Made by a program: the position numbers and the translations under genes. This document shows, in pieces, positions 10,743 to 18,810 of a stretch of DNA of 64,000 bases. Source of the DNA: Mycobacterium sp. 1081908.1. Its GTDB lineage: Bacteria > Actinomycetota > Actinomycetes > Mycobacteriales > Mycobacteriaceae. The stretch is taken from the NCBI RefSeq assembly GCF_001673535.1, contig NZ_LZLY01000085.1:31851-95850 (forward strand), written 5' to 3'. The first letter of the stretch is position 1. Every line of letters begins with the position of its first letter. The notes below the pieces were generated by a model. It was not told the DNA's origin and ran no database searches. It worked only from the letters and a program-made list of their open reading frames with translations.

Positions 10743-11612
10743 ATGGAACTGGGAATTCACTTCATCGACTTCCTGCCGGGGGATCCGGCGAAGCTGGGCC
10801 CGACGCTGGCCGACGCCGCCAGGGCCGCCGAGCAGGGCGGCGCCACGCTGTTCACCCTGGCCGACCACTTCTTCCAGATGGAAACCGTTGGGCGGGCCGA
10901 GGATCCGTTCCTGGAGGGCTATACGTCGCTGGGGTTCCTGGCCGGGCAGACCGCGACCATCGACCTGGCCCTGCTGGTCACCGGGGTCACCTATCGCTAC
11001 CCGGGCGTGCTGGCCAAGACGGTGACGACTCTGGACGTGCTGTCGGCGGGCCGGTCCATGCTCGGCCTCGGCGCGGCGTGGTACGACCGCGAACACGCCG
11101 GCCTCGGCGTTCCGTACCCGCCGCTCGGCGCGCGCTTCGAGATGCTGGAAGAGACGCTGCAGGTCTGCCTGCAGATGTGGAGCGACAACGACGGGCCCTA
11201 CACCGGCCAGCACTATCGGCTGGCCGAGACAATCTGTGTGCCGCAACCGATTCGGCGGCCCCCGATCCTGATCGGCGGCGACGGCGAGAAGAAGACGCTG
11301 CGGCTGGTCGCGCGGTACGCCGATGTCTGGAACAGCACGACGAGCGACGTCGAGGCGCTGAAGCACAAGGTCGACGTGCTGAACCGGCACTGCGAGGCGG
11401 TGGGCAGGGATCCCGGCGAGATCCGCAAGACGGTCGGCTTTTTCGACGACCCCTTTGCGGACACCGACGCGTACCTGAAGACGGTCGAGCGTTATGCCTC
11501 GCTCGGCATCGAGATGATCAACACCGGTCCCGTGCCCGGCAACCCCGACCCCGTCGGCTTCATCCGCCGGTTCGGCGACGAGGTCGTGCCCCGGCTCGCC
11601 GAAATCGCCTGA
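10743..11612 (+). CDS. LLM-class (F420- or FMN-dependent) oxidoreductase
   Basis: This encodes 289 residues. It has the luciferase-like TIM-barrel pattern: ELGIHFIDF at the first strand, FTLADHFFQME, the TGVTYRYPGVLAKTVTTLDVLSAGR segment, GLGAAWYDREHAG, and PPILIGGDGEKKTLRLVARYAD. The type resembles the mycobacterial subfamily often annotated as F420-dependent, though the cofactor cannot be fixed by eye. It starts at an ATG after AGGGGACACCGCA. It probably forms an operon with the MarR regulator. Substrate unknown. Confidence 0.88.
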   Translation: MELGIHFIDFLPGDPAKLGPTLADAARAAEQGGATLFTLADHFFQMETVGRAEDPFLEGYTSLGFLAGQTATIDLALLVTGVTYRYPGVLAKTVTTLDVLSAGRSMLGLGAAWYDREHAGLGVPYPPLGARFEMLEETLQVCLQMWSDNDGPYTGQHYRLAETICVPQPIRRPPILIGGDGEKKTLRLVARYADVWNSTTSDVEALKHKVDVLNRHCEAVGRDPGEIRKTVGFFDDPFADTDAYLKTVERYASLGIEMINTGPVPGNPDPVGFIRRFGDEVVPRLAEIA

Positions 11613-11614
11613 GG

Positions 11615-13072
11615 CTAGCCGGGATAGCGCGAGTAGCAGGCGTCCATGTTGCCGGCCACGCCGCCGCGGAAGGCGGCGATCCGGGTGAAGCCGGCCGGCA
11701 CGCTGGTGCCGTCGGCGTCGCTGGCGACCAGGTGGTTGATCAGCAGGCCGGAGACGGCCTCGTCGAGATCGCCGGCCGTCAGCACGAGCTGCTTCTGGGA
11801 CGGCAGCTCGATCGGTTCGGCCATCTTGCGATGCACGACACCCGTCAGGCACGCGGTGCGCAGCGCGGTCCAGGGGCTCTGCATCGCGAGCCCGCGCTCG
11901 TGCTGCACCGCCAGCGCGTACCTCGACATCACCATCGACAGCGCGGTGTCGTCACCCTGCGGCAGGGTGTGCTCGTTCTCGGCGGCGACCTTGCCCGCCT
12001 TCGCCAGCCCGGGCAGGTCGATCACGATGGTGTTGGTCGCCGGACAGTACGACGCCGGCGGGCTGGCCTTGGCGTCCGGGCAGTCGGCCGGCTTATAGGA
12101 CAGCGTCGGCGGACTCTTGGGGGAGAAGATCTTTCCCAGCAGCTCCATCAGCGTGGACAACGTGTCCTCGTTGATCGGGACCTCGCCGGTCTCGGGGTCC
12201 CCGCTGGAGTCGGTCCGAAGGGCGGTCGGCAGGTCGCCGCGGCGCTGGGCGATTTCCTGCTTGTTGATGCCGGCGCACGCCGAGGCGCCGTCGATGAACC
12301 CCATCTGGAAGGCGCTGATCCGGTCCAGGGCCGACCCGTGTTCGTCGTCGTTGGTGGTGTCGGCGTCCAGGACCGGGTCGCGGGTGGTGATGATCCCGGC
12401 CAGCACGTGGTCGAGCCCGTCGGCGGTGCTCAGCGTGAAGCGCGGCGACTTGCCGTCCGCCACCCAGAACAGATACACGCCCGCGAAGCAATCGGCCTGC
12501 TGTTCGCGGACGATGGTCGGGTCCGTTCGGGTCACCAGCTTCGCCATCTGCTGCAGGGCGTGCCCGAATTCGTGCGCCAGCACACCGTTCACGGACATGT
12601 CACCGAAATAGCGTTGCGCGACGGCCATGAACACCCCGCGATCCCAGGCGATCAGGTTGCAGCGCGACGTGAAAAAGGCGTTGACGAGCTTATAGGTCTC
12701 GCTGTGGCAAACGATGGGACTGTTCGGATTGTCGGAGTCGTAGGACACCATCTTGGCGACCGGGATGAAGGTCCCTTTCAGCGATTCGCTGTACACCGAC
12801 TTCCAGTAGTCCTCGATGTCGTTGATCGAGAGCAGGGACAGCTTGTCGATGGGCCCGTTGTCGGTGTTGACCACCGTGCCGGTGGGGGCCGGCGCGTTCG
12901 CGCGGATCCCGCTGGGACCGCTGGTCGCGGGCAGGCCGCCCACCCGGAAGGGGTCGTTGAGCATGGACAGGGCGCGCCCATCGACCATCGTGGTGCAGCC
13001 CGCCACCACGAGCACCGCCCCCGCGCAGGCGATTGCCGCCTTCAGACGTCGACTCCGCCCGCGCACACTCAT
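11615..13072 (-). CDS. lpqM: Lipoprotein zinc metallopeptidase LpqM
   Basis: This encodes 485 residues. A signal peptide with lipobox VVAGC gives lipidation at Cys26, so the protein sits on the outer face of the inner membrane. The zinc-binding HEFGH motif is at residues 167-171, in VLAHEFGHALQQM. The fold region resembles neutral zinc metallopeptidases of the YpfJ type. In M. tuberculosis the same gene (Rv0419) lies between lpqL and the thiC operon. It is convergent with the LLM oxidoreductase, with only 2 bp between the stops. The physiological substrate is not evident here. Confidence 0.92.
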   Translation of the reverse strand: MSVRGRSRRLKAAIACAGAVLVVAGCTTMVDGRALSMLNDPFRVGGLPATSGPSGIRANAPAPTGTVVNTDNGPIDKLSLLSINDIEDYWKSVYSESLKGTFIPVAKMVSYDSDNPNSPIVCHSETYKLVNAFFTSRCNLIAWDRGVFMAVAQRYFGDMSVNGVLAHEFGHALQQMAKLVTRTDPTIVREQQADCFAGVYLFWVADGKSPRFTLSTADGLDHVLAGIITTRDPVLDADTTNDDEHGSALDRISAFQMGFIDGASACAGINKQEIAQRRGDLPTALRTDSSGDPETGEVPINEDTLSTLMELLGKIFSPKSPPTLSYKPADCPDAKASPPASYCPATNTIVIDLPGLAKAGKVAAENEHTLPQGDDTALSMVMSRYALAVQHERGLAMQSPWTALRTACLTGVVHRKMAEPIELPSQKQLVLTAGDLDEAVSGLLINHLVASDADGTSVPAGFTRIAAFRGGVAGNMDACYSRYPG

Positions 13073-13307
13073 GACAAAACCTCATCCCGACCGGGCTGCA
13101 AGGCAGCATCAAAGGGATCTCATTCTAGATGGCCTGGCTAACTCTGACAGCCCAAATGGCGCTCGCGGTTTGCCGCGGTGTCCCATCGCGAAACATCAAC
13201 GGGCCGGGCGGTATTCAGCCCGTAAATTGCCGGTGCCCCCGGGCACGCCCCGCGGCGGCGTCGGCGGTGCGCGAAGGCATCGCGGTGCGTTTGCCGCGAC
13301 CAGCCGG

Positions 13308-13691
13308 TCACGCGGGTGGATTGGGGATGTTACCGGCGTCCATCTCGTCCGCGATCCGGTTGAACTCGGCCTGCGGGTCCGGCGTTGAGCGGATGCGTTC
13401 GGCTTCTTCCTGGCTGATCGCGTACACCCCGGGGATGGGCTCGATCAAGTGGCGGCGCAGCGCCCTGTAACGGGTGGCCGTGTAGTCCGGCTGCTCTTGG
13501 CTCCTGCGCTGATCTTCGAGTTGCAGCTTCGCTATCGCTGCGTCCCGACTGGCCGCGGTGATCGACCAATCCGAGGCCGGGTAATAGGCGCGCCACGACC
13601 CGTCGGGTAACTCTTCGAGCTGCGGTCGGCTGTAAAACCCCATCGCATCTGCCCCTACGTCTTCGCCGAGGGGGCGGTCTTCCGACTCCAT
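13308..13691 (-). CDS. Hypothetical 127-residue protein, third gene of ESX-type cassette
   Basis: The ATG at 13691 is set by a strong GGGAGGAG site 5 nt upstream; the frame is open for 46 more codons but these overlap the preceding gene. The protein is acidic and hydrophilic with no signal peptide or membrane segment. It contains ELPDGSWRAYYPASDWSITA, a segment that looks like a short beta-rich repeat, then a helical half with many Glu, Gln and Arg. It follows the WXG-type gene by 20 bp on the same strand. It may be a partner, chaperone or immunity protein for that product, but this is inferred from position only. Codon third positions are less GC-rich than in neighbouring core genes. Confidence 0.7.
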   Translation of the reverse strand: MESEDRPLGEDVGADAMGFYSRPQLEELPDGSWRAYYPASDWSITAASRDAAIAKLQLEDQRRSQEQPDYTATRYRALRRHLIEPIPGVYAISQEEAERIRSTPDPQAEFNRIADEMDAGNIPNPPA

Positions 13692-13711
13692 GTCACGCTC
13701 CTCCCGGGAAC

Positions 13712-14413
13712 TCAAGGTCCGTGCTGCGTCACCACACCGGAGCGATCGGTCGGAGACGGGTAGACATACGTGCTGCCGTCGTGGAAGTACTGCGTGCACA
13801 GAAAACCCGTCACCTGCGCTACGCACCACACAAGGCTCACATCGGGTGGTGGGGCAAACATGGATTCCGGTGCAAAGCCGGCCGGCTTTTCGTCGAAACT
13901 GAAGCCGGCCAAACCGCCCAGGGCGGCGGTGATGTGGGCCCCGATCCGCTGGTCGAGACCCACCAGCTGAGCCGCACGCGCGCGGATGTTCCCGGCGAGG
14001 GCTTCGGCTTGCGCCTGCCGGGCGGCCCGCTCCTCAATGGTCTCGACAGTTCCGGCGTCTTTGACGGTGTAGTCGTCGTGGACGTCAAAACCTGCGTCCC
14101 ACGCGTCTTCCAGCGCGTAGCGCAATCCGCTTTGGGCGGCCGACTCGTCGGACGCACCCGCACAGGCGACTTTGGCGGCCCCGCGCAAGCGGTCGCCGAC
14201 GCCGGTCGCCTTCTCGATGTCCGAGGCGGCCCGGCCTTCGGCCGTGTCGTACGCCTCGCCTTCCCAGCCACTCATACGGATGCGTTGGTGCACATCGACG
14301 AACCCGGACTCGAGGCGGTTGGCGAAGCGAACCCAATAATCCGCGCCGTCGATCAAGTGGGCGGTGCCCCAAGACAACAGCTCCGACAGCGGCGGCAGCG
14401 GTCCGGCGGCCAT
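13712..14413 (-). CDS. WXG100-like putative type VII secretion substrate
   Basis: This encodes 233 residues. The N-terminal 110 or so are helical with a W-x-G turn at residues 50-52 (GWEGEAYDTA), the hallmark of WXG100-like helical hairpins. The C-terminal part is a separate domain with Phe, Pro and Cys residues (CVAQVTGFLCTQYF) and no obvious match. The ATG directly follows the TAG of the small gene upstream (0 bp gap). Proteins of this shape are exported by ESX systems, sometimes as toxins; no ESX machinery is in the window, so secretion would have to use a system elsewhere. It could resemble the Rv0026/Rv2082 family, but that is from memory. Confidence 0.7.
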   Translation of the reverse strand: MAAGPLPPLSELLSWGTAHLIDGADYWVRFANRLESGFVDVHQRIRMSGWEGEAYDTAEGRAASDIEKATGVGDRLRGAAKVACAGASDESAAQSGLRYALEDAWDAGFDVHDDYTVKDAGTVETIEERAARQAQAEALAGNIRARAAQLVGLDQRIGAHITAALGGLAGFSFDEKPAGFAPESMFAPPPDVSLVWCVAQVTGFLCTQYFHDGSTYVYPSPTDRSGVVTQHGP

Positions 14414-14695
14414 CTAGAGTCCCCTCTCCAATCCACCCAGCTCGCGCGCCGATTGTGCCTCGTTCTCGGAGTAGTCGACCCAGGCGGCCGACAACCTGCT
14501 TCCGGTGGCCCGCATCCGCGCCGCCGACGCCGCCCCCACCGCCGCCACACCCGCGTGCGCGGCGCTCACCGCTGCCGCGCTGGGTTGCGACGGAGCACCC
14601 GAGGCCGGGGCTTGCCCGGCGAGGACCTCACCGGCCAGCGTGTCAGTGCGTCCGGCCAGCGCGGCCAACGCATCGGGCACCCGAAGTGGCCTCAT
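14414..14695 (-). CDS. EspC/DUF2580-like small ESX-associated protein
   Basis: This encodes 93 residues, Ala-rich and predicted helical. The opening RVPDALAALAGRTDTLAGEVL fits the first helix of the EspC/DUF2580 type VII target family, and the C-terminal SRLSAAWVDYSENEAQSARELGGLE fits the second. Members are typically encoded just before a larger WXG-type protein and may pair with it for secretion, exactly as seen here. The ATG start has only a weak ribosome binding site. The upstream gene on the same strand (M28 paralogue) ends 27 bp away, so it could be co-transcribed with lpqL. Confidence 0.65.
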   Translation of the reverse strand: MRPLRVPDALAALAGRTDTLAGEVLAGQAPASGAPSQPSAAAVSAAHAGVAAVGAASAARMRATGSRLSAAWVDYSENEAQSARELGGLERGL

Positions 14696-14722
14696 GGCGC
14701 GATCCTAATCCCGGCCCGACGG

Positions 14723-16192
14723 CTAGGGCACGCGCGTGCGATGCCGCTTGTCGTGCGGCGGGACGCCGTTGGCCCCGCCGATCGACTCCGCGTAGGTGCC
14801 CACCGCGAACGCCGCGCCAGAACCCATGACCGCCAACGCCTCCCGGTTGACGGCGTCGACGGTGTCCCGCGGGCTCTGGAAATTGGGGTCGAACGGGACA
14901 CCCGCCTGACCGCCCCACAGCCGCGCCTGCACCGTGGTCTTGAGCTGGGAGGCGCCGGCGGTCAGGCCCCCGACCGGAACGCCGGCGACCATGAACGGGT
15001 GGTAGTCGGTCATGGTGCCCAACGGCATGTCGGCGGGCCGCTTGCCGGCCAGGTTCAGGTAGCCGCCCAGGGTGCGCTCGATGCCGGCCGAGCCGTCGGG
15101 CACGTCGCCGAATGCGATGCCGGGCGTGGGCGGTCCGGACTGGTCGCCGTCATCGGTGAAGAAGCCGGCGTTCGGCGAACCGAGCATGGTGAAGTCGAGG
15201 TACATCGCGATGTCGTTGAGCTGGTCGCGGTCCATGCCGAAGACGTAGTCCATCGCGCCGTTGATGCCGTCCTCGTCGGCGCCCCAGAACACGAACCGCA
15301 CCGCGTTGTTCACCGCGGCCAGCGGCCCCAGCTGCAGCGCCGTTTCCAGCACCGCGGCCACGCCGGTCCCGTCGTCGTTGATCCCCGGACCGTCGCGCGG
15401 GCTGTCCAGATGCGCGCCGACCACAATCGCTTCGTGCGGGGAGCCGGTTTCGGTCTGCGCCAACACGTTTCGTGATGAGATCGTGCGGTTCTCGGCGTCC
15501 AGCACCAGACGCACCGGCGCGGTGTCGTGGGCGAGCGCCGCGGCGCCGGTGGCGCCGACGACGGCGACCGGCACGGTCAGCTGCTTGAAGTAGCCGGGGC
15601 CGAACAGCGTCGGCGGGGCGCCCTGCCCGTTGGGCGCGCTCACCACGATCAGCCCCGCCGCTCCCCTGGCCACGGCGCCGTTCTGCTTGTCGACCACCGA
15701 GCAGCCCGCGTCGTCGACGACGGCGATCGCGCCGGCGGGCAGGGCGGCCGGGTAGTCACCGGCGGCGCAGCCCGACGGCCGCGCCGGGTGGACCGGCGGA
15801 CCGGTCAGGCCGCCGGGCGGCGTTCGGACCAGCATCGACGCCTGGTCGACCGGATAGGTGCGGCCGGCCACCATCACCGTCGGCTTGCCCGGTGTGACGT
15901 TGTAGAGCCGGTCGAACTGCGGGGTCGAGACCTTAAAGCCCCTGTCCCGCAACGTCTTCGCCACGTAGTCGACGCTGGCGTCGTAGCCCGGCGTGCCGTC
16001 GGCGCGGCTTCCGCGGTTGGTGTTGGCGATGCCCTGCAGCGCGCGCAGATGCGCGACCATCCGGTCCGCGGTCACCTTTGCCGCCAGTCCCCGGGCCAGA
16101 TCCGGCGCTGCCGCCTGCGGCGCGGGCCGCGACGGCGAGCACCCCGCCACCAATCCGATCAGCGTCAGCGCCGCGGCAAGCCGACGGATCAT
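14723..16192 (-). CDS. Degenerate M28 peptidase-like lipoprotein (LpqL paralogue)
   Basis: This encodes 489 residues with a lipobox (LVAGC, Cys18) and the same layout as its upstream neighbour: PA domain insertion (about 100-230) and M28 core. Compared residue by residue with the intact paralogue, ligands His261 and Asp273 remain, but the catalytic Glu is Asp306, the third-position metal ligand Asp is Thr335, and the last ligand His is Gln439. The protein is therefore probably not an active aminopeptidase and may be a binding protein. It starts at 16192, inside the stop of lpqL (ATGA). Coding quality is good, so this is a diverged gene and not decay by frameshift. Confidence 0.88.
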   Translation of the reverse strand: MIRRLAAALTLIGLVAGCSPSRPAPQAAAPDLARGLAAKVTADRMVAHLRALQGIANTNRGSRADGTPGYDASVDYVAKTLRDRGFKVSTPQFDRLYNVTPGKPTVMVAGRTYPVDQASMLVRTPPGGLTGPPVHPARPSGCAAGDYPAALPAGAIAVVDDAGCSVVDKQNGAVARGAAGLIVVSAPNGQGAPPTLFGPGYFKQLTVPVAVVGATGAAALAHDTAPVRLVLDAENRTISSRNVLAQTETGSPHEAIVVGAHLDSPRDGPGINDDGTGVAAVLETALQLGPLAAVNNAVRFVFWGADEDGINGAMDYVFGMDRDQLNDIAMYLDFTMLGSPNAGFFTDDGDQSGPPTPGIAFGDVPDGSAGIERTLGGYLNLAGKRPADMPLGTMTDYHPFMVAGVPVGGLTAGASQLKTTVQARLWGGQAGVPFDPNFQSPRDTVDAVNREALAVMGSGAAFAVGTYAESIGGANGVPPHDKRHRTRVP

Positions 16193-17688
16193 GGCTTGTT
16201 CAGCACGTGGCGGGTGCGATCGGCCATCACCGGCACGCCATTTCGGCCGCCGAGGTCCTGCGCGTAAAGGGCCACCGCGTAGGCCACACCGCCGCCGTTG
16301 ATGCCCAGCGAGGTGCGGTCGATGTGGTCGAGGGTGTCGGTCTTCTGGTGGTAGTTGGGATCGAAGGGCGCCTCGGCGGTCCCGCCCCAGAGCTTGGCCT
16401 GATCGGCGGACATCTTGACCTCGGCGCCCGAGAACAGCCCGCCCGCCGGGATGCCGGCCAGCGTGAATCCGTCGTAGTCCGAACGCCCGTCGAACGACGT
16501 GTCCTGCGCGGTCTTGCCCGCCGACTTCAAATAGGCGACCAGGGTGCGCTCGATGCCGGCCGAGCCTTCCGGCACCACCGGCTGGCCGCGGGAGTCCGAC
16601 GGCAGCGATTGGTCGCCGTCATAGGTGAAGTAGCCGGGGTTCGGCGAGGCGAGCATGTCGAAGTTCAGGTACAGCGCAATGTCTTTGAGCCCGTCGAGGT
16701 TCAGCGACTCCACGTAGTTGCGCGACCCGATCAGCCCGAGTTCCTCCGCCCCCCAGAATCCGAACCGCACCGCGTTGTGCACCGGCGGCGAGTTCCCCAG
16801 CTGCACCGCGGTTTCCAGCACGGCGGCCACGCCGGAGCCGTTGTCGTTGATGCCCGGCCCCTCGGGCACGCTGTCCAGGTGTGCGCCCGCCATCACCACG
16901 TCGGTGGGCGAGCCGGTCTTGGTCTGCGCGATGACGTTGCGGGCCTTGAAGGTTTGGACGCTGGCGTTGAGCTTGATCGTGGTGGGCCCGGGTTGCCCGC
17001 GCAGCTGCAGCCCGGTGGACTTGGTGACGCTCACGACCGGGATCTTCACCTCCGTGTCGGCCCCCAGGGTGCCGCCCATCTGCTGCTCGTCGACGTTGTC
17101 GGCGACGATCATCGCGACCGCACCGCGCTGCGCCGCGGCGTTCTCCTTCTGGGCGAACGGGCAGGTGCCGCGGTCCACCAGCACCACCGCGCCCTGCACC
17201 CGCAGCCCGTCGAAGTCGGCGGGCTTACAGCCCGGGTCGTCGCCCGGCGGCACCGGCACCAACGGCCCGCTCACCCCGTCGGGGGGGGTGCCCAGGCTGA
17301 ACTCCAGCGGGCGCGCCTCCACGGCCAGCCCGCCGACCGTCACCGTCGGCTTGTCGCCGTGAAATACCCGCGCCGAGAATTCGGGCGTCTGGACGTCAAA
17401 GCCGCTGTTGCGCAACGTGTTCACCACGTAGTCGACGCTGGCGTCGTAGCCGGGGGTGCCGACCGCGCGAGTGCCGTTGTTGGCGTTGGCGATTTCCTGG
17501 AGCTTGGTCAGGTGCGCCATCATGGCGTCGGTCGTGACCTTCTTGTGCAGGCCGTTGGCGAAGTCGGCCGCGCCGGGGTCGCCGGTGGCCTGCTGCGAGT
17601 TCTCGCGGCGGTGAGAGCAACCGGTCAGAGACGCGGTCAGGGCGAGCACGGCGAGCACCGCGCCAATCGTCCTGGAAGTTTTTGCCAT
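16189..17688 (-). CDS. lpqL: Lipoprotein aminopeptidase LpqL (M28 family)
   Basis: This encodes 499 residues. A lipobox (SLTGC, Cys24) anchors it outside the membrane. A protease-associated domain (about 110-245) precedes the zinc aminopeptidase core. The full set expected from Streptomyces griseus aminopeptidase is present: ligands His270, Asp282, Glu316, Asp344 and His447, with Glu315 as general base, at matching spacing. It would remove N-terminal residues from peptides outside the cell membrane. The ATG at 17688 is chosen because it begins the signal peptide. It corresponds to Rv0418. Its stop overlaps the start of the degenerate paralogue, implying tandem duplication and coupled expression. 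Confidence 0.93.
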   Translation of the reverse strand: MAKTSRTIGAVLAVLALTASLTGCSHRRENSQQATGDPGAADFANGLHKKVTTDAMMAHLTKLQEIANANNGTRAVGTPGYDASVDYVVNTLRNSGFDVQTPEFSARVFHGDKPTVTVGGLAVEARPLEFSLGTPPDGVSGPLVPVPPGDDPGCKPADFDGLRVQGAVVLVDRGTCPFAQKENAAAQRGAVAMIVADNVDEQQMGGTLGADTEVKIPVVSVTKSTGLQLRGQPGPTTIKLNASVQTFKARNVIAQTKTGSPTDVVMAGAHLDSVPEGPGINDNGSGVAAVLETAVQLGNSPPVHNAVRFGFWGAEELGLIGSRNYVESLNLDGLKDIALYLNFDMLASPNPGYFTYDGDQSLPSDSRGQPVVPEGSAGIERTLVAYLKSAGKTAQDTSFDGRSDYDGFTLAGIPAGGLFSGAEVKMSADQAKLWGGTAEAPFDPNYHQKTDTLDHIDRTSLGINGGGVAYAVALYAQDLGGRNGVPVMADRTRHVLNKP

Positions 17689-17699
17689 CGCGCCCAAGG

Positions 17700-18125
17700 C
17701 TAGACAAACAGCGCGCTGAATGGCGCAAAGGGCAGATTGCGCACCACGAACCAGGCCGTGACCAGCGCCAGCGTCACCGCCGCCGCCCAGCGCTGGTGCT
17801 GCCAGCCCCTGACCGGCCGGCCCGTCACCCGCCCGTAGGTCCACGCCGCGTACGCCCACACCAGCAAGACCAGCGCCACCAGGCCCAGCGCGTTGAACCG
17901 GGCGGCGGCCATCACATTGCCGTGCATGAGCGAATACAACATCCGCGCGCTGCCACAACCCGGGCAGTCGATGCCCAACAGGGCCTTGGTGGGGCACACC
18001 GGCAGCGGCCCGCCCGGGGTCGTCGGATCACCCACCCAGGTGGCGGCGCAGACCAGGGTGGTGGACGCCGCCACCAGGAGCGGCGCACCCAGACTCAGGC
18101 GCGCCGACCCGGGGCGGGTCACCAT
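17700..18125 (-). CDS. DUF2752 membrane protein
   Basis: This encodes 141 residues with about three hydrophobic segments (14-30, 75-95, 112-130). The signature CPTKALLGIDCPGCGSARM carries the paired CPxK and CPGCG-x-R motifs that define DUF2752. Members are small integral membrane proteins of unknown function. It ends 11 bp upstream of the lpqL start on the same strand, so it may lead the lpqL transcript. The preceding CD225-type gene is also on this strand. Confidence 0.85.
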   Translation of the reverse strand: MVTRPGSARLSLGAPLLVAASTTLVCAATWVGDPTTPGGPLPVCPTKALLGIDCPGCGSARMLYSLMHGNVMAAARFNALGLVALVLLVWAYAAWTYGRVTGRPVRGWQHQRWAAAVTLALVTAWFVVRNLPFAPFSALFV

Positions 18126-18140
18126 GATTGCGACGCCGGC

Positions 18141-18464
18141 TTAGAACATCGCGGCGAGCGCGGTGTTCGTGTTGACGTTCAGCGCACCAACGGCCATCAG
18201 GATGCCGTAGATGACGCCCACGACCACACCGGCAACCACCGACCAGATCACCCACTTCTTGGCGCTGTCGGCGGACGCCTGAGCCTCCGCGTATTGGCCC
18301 TGCGCCCACAAACCATTGACCTGGCTGGACTTGACGATCGCCACGATCCCGAATGGCAGACAGCAGAAGAGCGTCACCAGAATCGACCACACCAGGTAGT
18401 TGTTCGGCGCTTGCCCGGCAGGTTGCTGTGGCGGGTATCCGGGCGGAGGGGGCGGCTGTGTCAT
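18141..18464 (-). CDS. CD225/dispanin-type membrane protein
   Basis: This encodes 107 residues. It has a Pro/Gln-rich N-terminus (PPPPPGYPPQQPAG), then the NYLVWSILVTLFCCLPFGIVAIVKSSQV membrane segment (about 22-49) with the double Cys and following basic residue typical of the CD225/dispanin family, and a second membrane helix (about 70-95). The family includes vertebrate interferon-induced IFITM proteins; bacterial members are uncharacterised. It lies 15 bp upstream of the DUF2752 gene and the two are probably co-transcribed. Confidence 0.85.
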   Translation of the reverse strand: MTQPPPPPGYPPQQPAGQAPNNYLVWSILVTLFCCLPFGIVAIVKSSQVNGLWAQGQYAEAQASADSAKKWVIWSVVAGVVVGVIYGILMAVGALNVNTNTALAAMF

Positions 18465-18810
18465 GGGTTCTCCAGTCGAGGCGAGTTAGCTGGCGTCGAG
18501 CGGTGCTTACCATACCGGAGCGGCGCCGCGAGGGCACTATCTCCGCGAAATTCGCCGTTTCCGTCGGCGCCGCGACGGATCCGCCGACCACAGTCGCGTT
18601 GCCACCCGCCCTGGCGAGGGGGCCCGGCGGGTGCGAAAGTCGCGTGCTTTCAACCACTTTCCCGGCCGAGCGCCTTCGGCCGCCGGTAACCGCAATGATG
18701 ACCAGACAGATAATTTCCAGCGGAATGTGTTGCATGGACAGGACATAGACCTACGATCCCTTTAGCGGAAGCACTATTTCCGGTGAGCGACGCACCGATA
18801 GGAGCCAAAG
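18465..18810. other. Intergenic region between divergent transcription units
   Basis: This is 346 bp without a convincing gene. It separates the minus-strand CD225 gene from the plus-strand secreted-protein pair and becomes less GC-rich towards its right end, where a promoter candidate is listed. Short open frames here have poor codon use and no ribosome binding site. Confidence 0.6.
18730..18757 (+). promoter_or_regulatory. Candidate SigA-type promoter of the secreted-protein pair
   Basis: TTGCAT and TACGAT are separated by 16 bp, upstream of the 18811 ATG. The 5' leader would be about 45-50 nt and ends in an AGGAGCC ribosome binding site. It was assigned by eye. Confidence 0.35.

Noticed and set aside
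13129..13470. Small plus-strand gene upstream of lpqM
   Set aside because: It overlaps the end of the 127-residue gene, has Arg/Ala-rich composition and no ribosome binding site; the 235 bp between that gene and lpqM show no coding signal.
14723..16192. Pseudogene of lpqL
   Set aside because: The frame is fully intact with a signal peptide, even codon use and a coupled start, so it is an expressed but probably inactive paralogue.
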